The position numbers were made by a program, and so were the translations under genes. The notes under the pieces were generated by a model. That model ran no database searches. It had not been told where the DNA came from and saw nothing but the letters and a program-made list of their open reading frames with translations. From contig JADJWG010000001.1 of the NCBI GenBank assembly GCA_016716475.1, forward strand, positions 620,001-684,000: DNA of 64,000 bases, in the 5' to 3' direction. Below, piece by piece: positions 26,556 through 34,196 of the stretch; position 1 is the first letter of the stretch; the number at the start of each line of letters is the position of its first letter. This stretch comes from Phycisphaerales bacterium (GTDB lineage Bacteria; Planctomycetota; Phycisphaerae; UBA1845; Fen-1342).

Positions 26556-26930
26556 TTACTTCAGCTTCGCCTTCAGAACGGCGAGCAGGTTGTGGTGGTC
26601 GATCGGCTTCTGGAAAACGCCGGAAAGGCCGAGCTCGCTGTAGTCGGTCATGAGGTTCAAGTTGTCGCCGACGGAACTCAGCATGTAGACCGGGCGGGTA
26701 TTGCCCTCCGCCTTCAGGTCGCGCACGAGGCGTGTGCCCGCGTCGACCTCCTCCATCATCAGGTCGACAATGACAAGGTCGGGTCGCACCTGGCAATAGG
26801 TCTTGAGCCCTTCTTCCGCACTGCGGGCGCCCACCATGTGATAGCCGTTGCTTTCGAGCACGAGTTGCAGCGCTTCGAGCATGTCGGCATCGTCATCGAC
26901 GCACAGAATCACGTACTTGCCGTCTTGCAT
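26556..26930 (-). CDS. Single-domain response regulator (CheY-like)
   Basis: A 124-aa receiver domain with no output domain. Acidic pocket CVDDDAD, phosphoacceptor Asp56 in LVIVDLMM, the switch Ser in MLSSVGD and the conserved Lys in FQKPID are all present. The start MQDGKYVILC has GAGGGAGA upstream and lies inside the end of the hydrogenase protease gene (22-bp overlap), so it is probably the last gene of the hox operon. It might relay a signal to a histidine kinase or a partner encoded elsewhere; a link to hydrogenase regulation is inferred only from the overlap. Confidence 0.9.
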   Translation of the reverse strand: MQDGKYVILCVDDDADMLEALQLVLESNGYHMVGARSAEEGLKTYCQVRPDLVIVDLMMEEVDAGTRLVRDLKAEGNTRPVYMLSSVGDNLNLMTDYSELGLSGVFQKPIDHHNLLAVLKAKLK

Positions 26931-27430
26931 GGCATCTCCCTCGGGGCGGACACGGCGTCGGCCGCGGGCTCCGTCACGCGCTGCGTGAGCCAGGAGCGCA
27001 GAAACTCGATGGCCGCGTCGGCATGCGCCTGCGCGACCGGCGAAAGCACTTCCGTAAACGGTGCGAAATCCTGCCCGCGCACGGCCAGCAGCCAGGCCTG
27101 CGGCCGGGCATGGAAGAGGTCGCACGCGAGGCCGAGCAACTGCCCCGGGCTGACACTGTGCGAGCTGAACGTACGATCGGACTCCGGGGTAGCCGGCAAC
27201 AGCGCGAAGGGCGCCGGCCCTTCCGTGGCGGCATCCACAAAGACCACGATGTCGGCCTCGGCCACCATCGCGGCGTGTTCCACCGCGAGCTGATAGTCAA
27301 TTTCGCAGCGCACCGCGGCCAACTCCGGCCACCGTACGAGCGCACCGGTGACATATGGACCCAAGCCGTCGTCCCCGCGGCCGGGGTTGCCGTATCCGAT
27401 GACCAGGATGTGCGGCGCAGGCGCTGCCAT
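26909..27430 (-). CDS. hoxW: Hydrogenase maturation protease (HoxW-like)
   Basis: A 173-aa endopeptidase of the HyaD/HybD/HoxW family that removes the C-terminal tail of the [NiFe]-hydrogenase large subunit after nickel insertion. The N-terminus ILVIGYGNPGRGDDGLGP has the family's Gly-rich loop and the nickel-sensing Asp (GDDG). VVFVDAATEGPAP and SSHSVSPGQLLGLA include the second metal-binding Asp and His. The gene is 19 bp after hoxH, so its substrate is almost certainly HoxH. A basic C-terminal extension of about 20 residues lies over the response-regulator start. Confidence 0.92.
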   Translation of the reverse strand: MAAPAPHILVIGYGNPGRGDDGLGPYVTGALVRWPELAAVRCEIDYQLAVEHAAMVAEADIVVFVDAATEGPAPFALLPATPESDRTFSSHSVSPGQLLGLACDLFHARPQAWLLAVRGQDFAPFTEVLSPVAQAHADAAIEFLRSWLTQRVTEPAADAVSAPREMPCKTAST

Positions 27431-27449
27431 GGACGGTAGCTCCGAAACG

Positions 27450-28946
27450 CTAGGGCGCTGCGGGCCGCAGGGCGTCGGCCGCGGCAAGGGCCGCAGCGCT
27501 GACTCCGCGGCCGCGCTGGTCAATCAGGTGCCCCGCGGCGTCGCGCAGTTCGACCACCAGCGGCATGCGGCCAAGGGCATGTGTGGCGCACGAAAGACAC
27601 GGGTCGTACGCGCGAATCGCAACCTCCACGCGGTTGAGTAGCCCCTCGGTGATCTCGTTGCCACTGAGGAACTGCTCGGCAACGCGCTGCACCGCGCGGT
27701 TCATGGGTTCGTTGTTGTGGGTGGTCGACACGATCAGGTTGGCCATCGTGACCTGGTCCTGGGCGTCCACGCGGTAGTGATGGATGAGCGTGCCGCGCGG
27801 GGCCTCGATGATGCCGACGGTTTCACCACGCCGCTCGCCCGAGACCGTCAAGTCTGTGCCCTGGAGATCCGGGTCGTGGAGCAGTTCGGCGATCTTTTCG
27901 ATCGCGTGCAGCAGTTCGATCATACGGGCCCAGTGGTACGCCATCGTGATGTTGTTCGGCCGGCCCTTGGTGACGGCCGTGAACTCGCGCCGCGCCGCCT
28001 CGGCTTCGGGCGTGTCGATGAAATCACACGTGTTGAGGCGGGCGAGCGGACCGACGCGGTACCAGCCGTCGGCCGGGCCCAGCGCCTTGATGAAGGGGAA
28101 CTTCATGTACGACCAGGAACGGACTTCTTCGCGCAGGTAACCGAAGTAGTTCTGGCAGTCGACCTGGTCGAAGATCTTGTCACCGCCGGGCGTAATCGCC
28201 CGCAGATTGCCGTCGTACAGCTCCAGCGCGCCGTCCGCCCGCACGATGCTCAGGTGGTTGGAGTCGAAAGAGCCGAACGGCGTTAACTCCTCCAGGTGCG
28301 CGACGGTGTATTCCTTCGCGATGTGGACGGCCTTGCGGGACCAGACGAGGTTCTTCTCGAGGTCCTTGAGCAACTCGTCCCGCTCGGTAAGCGACAGGTT
28401 CTTGTTCACGCCGCCCGGAATCGCACCGGTGCCGTGGATCTTCTTCCCGGCCGTACGCAGGATGATTTCCTGCCCGTACTTCCGCATCATGACGCCCTGC
28501 ACGGCGAGATCGGGGTAGCGCCCGGCGACACCGACCACGTTGCGCGTGGCGGGGTCGGCATCAAAGCCGAAGAGCAGGTCCGGGGAGCACAAGTGGAAGA
28601 AGTGCAACGCATGCGACTGGAAGAACTGGCCGTAATGCATCAGCCGGCGGATCTTCTCGGCGGTGGGGGTGAGCTTCTCCCCGCCGACGATGCGATCCAT
28701 GGCCTTCGCCGCCGCCAGGTGGTGACTGACTGGACAGATGCCGCACAACCGCTGCACGAGCACCGGGACTTCCCAGAAGGGACGGCCCTGGACGAAGCGC
28801 TCGAAGCCGCGAAACTCAACGATGTGCAGGCGGGCCTGCTGGACGCAACCCTGAGCATCGAGCAGGATTGTGACCTTCCCATGTCCTTCGACCCGTGTGA
28901 CGGGCTCGATGACGACGCGTTTCAGACCGTTGTTCGTAGCTACCAC
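27450..28946 (-). CDS. hoxH: [NiFe]-hydrogenase large subunit HoxH (NAD-linked, group 3d-like)
   Basis: Catalytic subunit (498 aa) that holds the NiFe(CN)2CO centre. Nickel-binding motifs are RLCGICPVSHH (Cys68 and Cys71) and DPCLSCATH (Cys450 and Cys453). After His456 there is a 42-residue tail, the part expected to be cut off by the HoxW-like protease next door. IEPVTRVEGHGKVTI and HIVEFRGFERFVQGRPF are typical of the NAD-reducing (HoxH) group. The start is GTG, supported by GGAGGAG 5-7 bases upstream. Together with HoxF, HoxU and HoxY it forms a soluble, reversible NAD(P)-linked hydrogenase. Confidence 0.95.
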   Translation of the reverse strand: MVATNNGLKRVVIEPVTRVEGHGKVTILLDAQGCVQQARLHIVEFRGFERFVQGRPFWEVPVLVQRLCGICPVSHHLAAAKAMDRIVGGEKLTPTAEKIRRLMHYGQFFQSHALHFFHLCSPDLLFGFDADPATRNVVGVAGRYPDLAVQGVMMRKYGQEIILRTAGKKIHGTGAIPGGVNKNLSLTERDELLKDLEKNLVWSRKAVHIAKEYTVAHLEELTPFGSFDSNHLSIVRADGALELYDGNLRAITPGGDKIFDQVDCQNYFGYLREEVRSWSYMKFPFIKALGPADGWYRVGPLARLNTCDFIDTPEAEAARREFTAVTKGRPNNITMAYHWARMIELLHAIEKIAELLHDPDLQGTDLTVSGERRGETVGIIEAPRGTLIHHYRVDAQDQVTMANLIVSTTHNNEPMNRAVQRVAEQFLSGNEITEGLLNRVEVAIRAYDPCLSCATHALGRMPLVVELRDAAGHLIDQRGRGVSAAALAAADALRPAAP

Positions 28947-29025
28947 GCGGACTCCTCCGTGCGGGGCGATCGCGCTTGTCGGGAGCCGACCGGCGGCGGC
29001 CGAACCGCGGCCGGCGCGGCCCGGT

Positions 29026-29571
29026 TCAGTCGTACTTCACGAGTTCATACGGCAGCTCAAGCGGCTGATTGTTCAGCAGGGCGACAAGGGCCTGCCAGAG
29101 CGTGTCCGCCAACGGCGGGCAGCCGGGCAGGTGGTAATCGACCTTCACGACTTCGTGGCAGGGATACACCTTGTTCAGCAGCAGCGGCAGTTCCGGATCA
29201 TTGGGAATCCGCCCCGCCGGGTTGTGTACCGTGGGGCCTTCCAGGTAGGCCTCACGATAGCACTCCTCCAACGGAATAGTGTTGCGCAGCGCGGGAATGC
29301 CGCCCATGATGGCGCAGTCTCCCACCGAGATCAGCACGTCGCAGTGCGCGCGGAAGTCGCGCAGCACCGCGACGTTCTCCTCATTGCAGCACCCCCCCTC
29401 GATCAAGCCGACCGCGCAGCGGCCTGTGAAATTCTTGAAGTCGTCGATCGGCGACTTGTCGAAGTCCACCAGCTCGATCAACTGCAGGATGCGCTCGTCG
29501 ATGTCCAGCAACGACATGTGGCAGCCGAAGCAGCCGGCCAGGGACGTTGTCGCAACGCGGGGTTTCGCCAT
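29026..29571 (-). CDS. hoxY: [NiFe]-hydrogenase small subunit HoxY
   Basis: Small subunit (181 aa), which carries the single proximal [4Fe-4S] cluster linking the NiFe site to the diaphorase half. Cluster cysteines are visible: LAGCFGCHMS (Cys14, Cys17), a Cys in GLIEGGCCNEEN, one in SVGDCAIMGG and one in LPGCPP. The short size, without the extra clusters of membrane-bound hydrogenase small subunits, matches HoxY. The open frame extends upstream but only because it shadows hoxU; the start MAKPRVATTS is 5 bp after the hoxU stop. Confidence 0.95.
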   Translation of the reverse strand: MAKPRVATTSLAGCFGCHMSLLDIDERILQLIELVDFDKSPIDDFKNFTGRCAVGLIEGGCCNEENVAVLRDFRAHCDVLISVGDCAIMGGIPALRNTIPLEECYREAYLEGPTVHNPAGRIPNDPELPLLLNKVYPCHEVVKVDYHLPGCPPLADTLWQALVALLNNQPLELPYELVKYD

Positions 29572-29576
29572 GGTGC

Positions 29577-30290
29577 CTATCCTTGCGGTGCGGCCGCGGA
29601 AATCTCGGAGCCAATGGGCTGGTGGTCGTACGCCCGTCGCCCGACGGGCAGCGCGTACCCAACGCGCTTGCGCAGCAGTGATCCGACGGGGCATGCCGCC
29701 ACGGCACGATCCTCCACGGCAGCATCGGTATCCGCCAGGCGCGCCTCGGCATTCACGTGCAACCGCTTGTGTGCCCCGCGCCCGATGAAGTCGAAGGCGT
29801 GCTTGCCGTCGAGCTCCTGGGACGCTCGGACACACCGGCCGCAGAGGATGCAGCGGTTACGCTCGATCAGGATATCGGGATGCGAGGCATCCAGCGTGCG
29901 CTGCGGGAACATGTACGGGTACTTCGGCGCGGTTATCCCGAAACGGTAGGCGAGAGCCTGCAGTTCGCAGTTGCCGCTCTTTTCACAAAACATGCAGAAG
30001 TGGTTACCTTCGACAAACAGCATATCCAGCAGGTTCCGCCGCAGGCCGTTCACCTTCGGCGTGTCGTTCTCGACGAGCATGCCGGGTGCCACCGGCTGCG
30101 TGCACGCAGACTGCGGACGACCGTTGACGAGCACCGTGCAGATCCGGCAACTGCCGTGCGGAGTCAACCCTTTCAGATGACACAGCCGCGGGATATAGAC
30201 CCCCGCTTCCTCCGCGGCGGAGAGAATCGTCTGCCCCGGCACAGCGGAGATCTCCCGACCGTCGATCGTGAGCTCGATCTTCTGACTCAT
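29577..30290 (-). CDS. hoxU: NAD-linked hydrogenase diaphorase subunit HoxU
   Basis: Electron-transfer subunit (237 aa) homologous to the N-terminal part of NuoG. Cluster motifs are: [2Fe-2S] at CHLKGLTPHGSCRICTVLV...SAC; a His/Cys-ligated [4Fe-4S] at HFCMFCEKSGNC; and one further [4Fe-4S] site at CILCGRCVRAS with the fourth Cys in VAACPVG. The size matches HoxU of soluble hydrogenases (about 234 aa) and lacks the molybdopterin-like domain of NuoG. AAGGA lies upstream of the ATG. It is 31 bp after hoxF and 5 bp before hoxY. Confidence 0.94.
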   Translation of the reverse strand: MSQKIELTIDGREISAVPGQTILSAAEEAGVYIPRLCHLKGLTPHGSCRICTVLVNGRPQSACTQPVAPGMLVENDTPKVNGLRRNLLDMLFVEGNHFCMFCEKSGNCELQALAYRFGITAPKYPYMFPQRTLDASHPDILIERNRCILCGRCVRASQELDGKHAFDFIGRGAHKRLHVNAEARLADTDAAVEDRAVAACPVGSLLRKRVGYALPVGRRAYDHQPIGSEISAAAPQG

Positions 30291-30321
30291 GCGGGCGTTC
30301 CTTTCACTCCAGCCGCAGGAT

Positions 30322-32148
30322 CTAGGACGCAGCGTGGGCATGGGCCGAACGGCGTCCGACAATCAGTTCCGCCGCACCAACCGCCGTACTGAGGTCGAAG
30401 CCCGGCTGATGGCCATTGCTTCGGGCCCGCACGCGGCCGGCCCACACTTCGGGGAAATTCTTCAGACTGGTCAACACGGGGTTGGCCGCCGTCTGCCCCA
30501 AACCGCAGCGGCTCGTGAGCTTGATGGTTTGACCAAGCTCCTCGAGGTAGGCGAGATCGTCCGGGCTGCCACGACCGGCCTGGATGTGGGCCAGCCGCTC
30601 GATCAACAGTCGCGTACCCACGCGGCACGGGGTGCAGTAGCCGCACGACTCTTCCGCAAAGAAATCGAGATAACGCCGTACCACATGCACGAGATCACGC
30701 TGCGGTCCGAACACCATGACCGACCCCCCTGTCGCGAGGTCGTCATAGCAGATTTTCCGGTCGTACTGCGAGCGCGGCACGAGCTGTCCGCTGGGACCAC
30801 CGACCTGAACCGCGGCCGCATCCTCGGCGCCACAGAGTTCCAACACATGCCGTAACGTCACTCCGAAGGCGACTTCGTACACACCCGGACGTTTGCAGTC
30901 ACCCGAGATGCTCAGCAGCTTCGTGCCGCTGCTGCCGGCCGAGCCATGCTCGGCAAAGGCCGCCGGTCCATCCTGAATAATCTTGACGACCTTGCAGAGT
31001 GTCTCGACGTTGTTCACCACGGTCGGGCAGCCCAGATAGCCCCGCTGCGCAGGGAATGGCGGTCGGTTCCGCGGATCCCCGCGCAACCCCTCACAGGAGT
31101 TCAGCAGCGCGGTTTCCTCGCCGCAGATATAAGCGCCCGCCCCCATCTGAATGCGTATGTCGAAATTGAAGCCGGCCTTGCCCGCGACACTCTGGCCCAA
31201 CAGCCCTTCCGCGCGGCGCCGTGCCAGGACATCTTCAAGAAACGCCCGCAGGTACGCGTATTCCGCCCGCAGGTACAGCACGCCTTCGGCCGCACCGATG
31301 GCATAACCGGCAATCGTCATGCCGGCGAAGACGCGGTCCGGGCATTCGGTCAGGATCACCCGATCCTTGAACGTGCCGGGCTCGCCCTCATCCGCATTGC
31401 AGACGATGAACTTGCGATCACCCGGGGCCGCCCGGGCGAACTCCCATTTCATCCCGGTCGGAAAACCGGCCCCGCCCCGGCCACGGAGACGCGAAACCTT
31501 CACCGCCCGAATGATCTCGGCCGGCGACATCGCCACGGCTTTGCTCAAAGCCACGCCGCGCGCCAGGGGGCTGAATACATAGGCGGGCTCCGCATAGCGC
31601 AGGTTGTTCTCCACCATCGCCCCGACCAGCGCATGGCCGTTGTTGCCGTCGCCCAGCCGCGTCACCAGCGCTTTCGGATCGGGGTTCGCACGCAGCGCCT
31701 GAACGATCTCGCGCGCCCGGTCGGTTGACAGCCGCGTCACCACGACGTCGTTGACCAGCGCGGCGGGCGCTTGATCGCACATGCCGATGCAGGCCGTCTC
31801 TGTCAGGGTGATGAGGCCATCGGGCGTCGTCTCTCCCACCCGGATCCCCAGTTCCTGCTCGAACGCGGCCAGCACGCGCTGCCCCCCCTGCAACTCATCG
31901 ATCACGTCGTTACAGACCCGGATGACGATGCGCCCGGTCGGTTGCGCCGTGAAAAAGGCGTAGAACGTCGCCGTGCTTTCGACGCGCACACGTGGAATCC
32001 GCAACTCCGCGGCGATCCGCGCGATGATGGGACTGGAGATACTGCCGCAGCGCTGCTGGACCGCTCGCAGGATGTCCATCAGGCGCAGCGGGTCGCGGTC
32101 ATGCGCGGCACAGATTTCGCGGACGGCGCTTTCAAGCTCGGGAGTCAT
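30322..32148 (-). CDS. hoxF: NAD-linked hydrogenase diaphorase subunit HoxF (with NuoE-like N-terminal domain)
   Basis: NADH/FMN-binding subunit (608 aa), the same length and domain order as HoxF of the soluble hydrogenase of Cupriavidus. Residues about 1-165 are a NuoE-like thioredoxin fold; 180-560 are NuoF-like, with FMN/NADH loops GRGGAGFPTGMKW and GAGAYICGEET and the [4Fe-4S] motif ESCGYCTPC plus SRCGLGQ. In the N-terminal domain only three of the four expected [2Fe-2S] ligands are present (Cys79, Cys120, Cys124). The position of the second is Asp84 in VCNDVIDEL, and I checked the codon (GAT). First gene of the hox operon, with a promoter 66 bp upstream. Confidence 0.94.
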   Translation of the reverse strand: MTPELESAVREICAAHDRDPLRLMDILRAVQQRCGSISSPIIARIAAELRIPRVRVESTATFYAFFTAQPTGRIVIRVCNDVIDELQGGQRVLAAFEQELGIRVGETTPDGLITLTETACIGMCDQAPAALVNDVVVTRLSTDRAREIVQALRANPDPKALVTRLGDGNNGHALVGAMVENNLRYAEPAYVFSPLARGVALSKAVAMSPAEIIRAVKVSRLRGRGGAGFPTGMKWEFARAAPGDRKFIVCNADEGEPGTFKDRVILTECPDRVFAGMTIAGYAIGAAEGVLYLRAEYAYLRAFLEDVLARRRAEGLLGQSVAGKAGFNFDIRIQMGAGAYICGEETALLNSCEGLRGDPRNRPPFPAQRGYLGCPTVVNNVETLCKVVKIIQDGPAAFAEHGSAGSSGTKLLSISGDCKRPGVYEVAFGVTLRHVLELCGAEDAAAVQVGGPSGQLVPRSQYDRKICYDDLATGGSVMVFGPQRDLVHVVRRYLDFFAEESCGYCTPCRVGTRLLIERLAHIQAGRGSPDDLAYLEELGQTIKLTSRCGLGQTAANPVLTSLKNFPEVWAGRVRARSNGHQPGFDLSTAVGAAELIVGRRSAHAHAAS

Positions 32149-32204
32149 GCCAATCCTCTGGTTACCAGCCGCGGAGCGGGGCCAACTCTATGATAAGATA
32201 ACCT

Positions 32205-32222
32205 TTATATCGTGTTATATCG
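32205..32222. repeat. Two direct repeats phased by one helical turn over the hox promoter
   Basis: TTATATCG at 32205-32212 and again at 32215-32222, a 10-bp period (CGATATAA on the minus strand). The pair covers the -10 region of the hoxF promoter. A tandem half-site on the same face of the helix suggests a regulator-binding site; the regulator is unknown. Confidence 0.55.
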
Positions 32223-32242
32223 AGAGAGCGGCGTCGTGACAA
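32214..32242 (-). promoter_or_regulatory. Sigma-70-type promoter of the hox operon
   Basis: On the minus strand: -35 TTGTCA (32242-32237, five of six), a 17-bp spacer and -10 TATAAC (32219-32214, five of six). Transcription would begin near 32207, giving a leader of about 60 bases to hoxF, which contains an AT-rich GTTATCTTATCATAG stretch and an AGAGGA ribosome-binding site. Confidence 0.7.
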
Positions 32243-32323
32243 GATTCACAGCCCAAAAATTTCAGCCGCCCCGATTTTGGGACGATGACGCGACCGCCCA
32301 AACCCCCCGACCCCCGTTTCCGG

Positions 32324-33148
32324 CTATGCCGCCGCGGGTGGCGGTGCCGCGGGCGGTGGTGCCGCCACGGGCCGGCGCCGCAGCCACCCCTGTAAATCAG
32401 CCCAGTTGCCGGCGGCCGAAACCACCCAGAGCACCGCTGCCAGGACCAGCCCCCAGGAGTGCAGCCAGGGCGTCGCGGACGGTAAATACAGCAGTGCGGC
32501 CACGTATGCGGCCGACAGGAACAAAACCGTACCCAGGGTCGCAGCCCACGCCGCCCGGGCGAGTTTCGGAAGCAACAGCCCGAACGCAAGCCCCGCCAAG
32601 CCGGTGGACAGGACAATCGCAGCGGTACTGAGCTGGAAGTTGGGAACGCTCTCGGTGAGGTAACTCAGCAATCCGGGCAGGCCACCTTGCACTGCGGCCG
32701 TCGCCGCTTCATCCGGCGGCTCCTGGAGCGTCACCCACGTGGTCGGATCGGTGGGGTTAAAGCCGCGCGCCGTGTGTGACTCGACTGCCGGCAGCACGAC
32801 CTGCGCACCGTAGAGGGTCAGGGCACCGCCTGCGAGGCACGCCGTGATCAGCACGGCCACCCACAGCCGCACCAGGACGACTCCGAGTACGAGCCCGACG
32901 GCGCCGCCCGCCAAAGGTGGCACCCATGCGCCCAACGGGACATGCGGTGTGGCGGCCTGTCCAACACCCAATCCACCGAGCGCGAGGGCGGCCACGGCGG
33001 CATAGGGCGCCAGGCGGGCACCACGCAGCAACAGCAGTATCCCCAGTAGGAGTCCGCTCGCGAGCACCAGCAAAGGTACCCATTCGCCCGCCGGCGTCAG
33101 GTGCCGGTGGATCGTGTCGAGCAGCATGCGTGGCAGATCGTCAACCAT
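32324..33148 (-). CDS. Polytopic membrane protein of unknown function
   Basis: A 274-aa protein with about eight hydrophobic segments, many glycines (for example LAGGAVGLVLGVVLVRL) and one loop of about 50 residues between segments (VESHTARGFNPTDPTTW...). It ends in a Pro/Ala tail (AAPPPAAPPPAAA). GGAGG lies nine bases before the ATG. It follows ftsQ by 58 bp on the same strand and may be the last gene of the cell-wall operon. A resemblance to TMEM198/DUF4203-type membrane proteins is possible but weak. Confidence 0.7.
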   Translation of the reverse strand: MVDDLPRMLLDTIHRHLTPAGEWVPLLVLASGLLLGILLLLRGARLAPYAAVAALALGGLGVGQAATPHVPLGAWVPPLAGGAVGLVLGVVLVRLWVAVLITACLAGGALTLYGAQVVLPAVESHTARGFNPTDPTTWVTLQEPPDEAATAAVQGGLPGLLSYLTESVPNFQLSTAAIVLSTGLAGLAFGLLLPKLARAAWAATLGTVLFLSAAYVAALLYLPSATPWLHSWGLVLAAVLWVVSAAGNWADLQGWLRRRPVAAPPPAAPPPAAA

Positions 33149-33206
33149 TGCAGCACACCTCCGGGGAGGTATTCGTCAGCATCGCGGGAATGTTGCGGTC
33201 CACCCT

Positions 33207-34196
33207 TCAGCGGCCGCGAAATTCGTAGCTCTTGACGCCGCCATCGGGGCGAACATCGTATTCGAAACCGCTGGGAAACTGGCCGCCTTCCTGGTTGAAG
33301 AAACGGCGGAGACGATCGAGCTTCTGTTGTGCATCCGGCTCGGTCCCGCTCTCCTCCCCAGGCGGCAGCCCCCAGTGAATCATGCTCCTCGTCGAGATTG
33401 TACGCAGCCGCAGGCGCCCCGCCCAGGCATCCTGGCGCAGATCATAGTTCGCAACATCGATCGCGCGCAGGAGCGGACGAAATGGAGCTTGGTCGCGGGC
33501 GTGCGCCTCATGGAGGAACCGGGCGAGCCGGATCCCCGCCGCGAGATCGGGAGCCAACGGTGGTGGTTCATCTGGAGCCATGGCGGTGCCGCGGTGTGAC
33601 CGGGGCGTCCAGCGCTGCCCGGGTGGTGGTGGTGGCGCGTCGACACCGACAATGCAAAACCAGTGCACCCACTGAGCACCCTCCTCGATCTGTTTGCGGG
33701 TGTAGGTCCACGGCAGGCGGTACCCCTCGGCATCGATCAGACACAACATGTCTGGCCCGGCATCCACATAGGCGAACGGCAGCCGAAACGTGGCTTCGAC
33801 CACGACCTCCCCCGTCGGACGGCGCGAAACACGTCGCACGTCCGCCACCCAGGGCGATTGCGCCAACCCCGCTCCGAGCCGCGCCACAAGGTCCGGGGCG
33901 AACACGCTCTGTGCCAGCACGGAGCCAAGGTTCGCCGCCGCGAGGATCTCCGCCTCGATCTCGGCCGTCGGTGGGGGTTGGTGAAAGGTTAGCGTGATCG
34001 GCGTGTGCGGCCGTTGCGCGTGGACCCAGGCGCGCAGCAGCACCAGCCCCCAGGCAAGCACCCCGAGCGTCGTCGTCCAGCCAATGACCTGCCAGAGTCG
34101 CCACCACGCCAATGGTGAAAGTCGCAGTGCCACCGCGTGGGACGGTGGTCGGGGCGCAGCTCGCGCAGGGTGGCGACGCGACTTGGCCTTGCTCAC
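33207..34196 (-). CDS. ftsQ: Cell-division protein FtsQ/DivIB-like
   Basis: A 329-aa bitopic protein: basic cytoplasmic tail, one membrane helix (about residues 30-52, WWRLWQVIGWTTTLGVLAWGLVLL) and a periplasmic part with a POTRA-like start (ITLTFHQPPPTAEIEAEI) and beta-rich remainder. Its GTG start overlaps the ddl stop (GTGA). The assignment rests mainly on topology, size and on the gene order murC-murB-ddl-ftsQ, which is the classical division/cell-wall order. Sequence conservation of FtsQ is low, so the call is moderate. Confidence 0.7.
   Translation of the reverse strand: MSKAKSRRHPARAAPRPPSHAVALRLSPLAWWRLWQVIGWTTTLGVLAWGLVLLRAWVHAQRPHTPITLTFHQPPPTAEIEAEILAAANLGSVLAQSVFAPDLVARLGAGLAQSPWVADVRRVSRRPTGEVVVEATFRLPFAYVDAGPDMLCLIDAEGYRLPWTYTRKQIEEGAQWVHWFCIVGVDAPPPPPGQRWTPRSHRGTAMAPDEPPPLAPDLAAGIRLARFLHEAHARDQAPFRPLLRAIDVANYDLRQDAWAGRLRLRTISTRSMIHWGLPPGEESGTEPDAQQKLDRLRRFFNQEGGQFPSGFEYDVRPDGGVKSYEFRGR

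Noticed and set aside
24649..26796. Long minus-strand open frame (over 700 codons) opposite the dockerin-repeat gene
   Set aside because: It is the mirror of a repeat-rich, GC-biased coding strand; its translation is low-complexity Val/Arg/Gly/His without domain features and the plus-strand gene is well supported.
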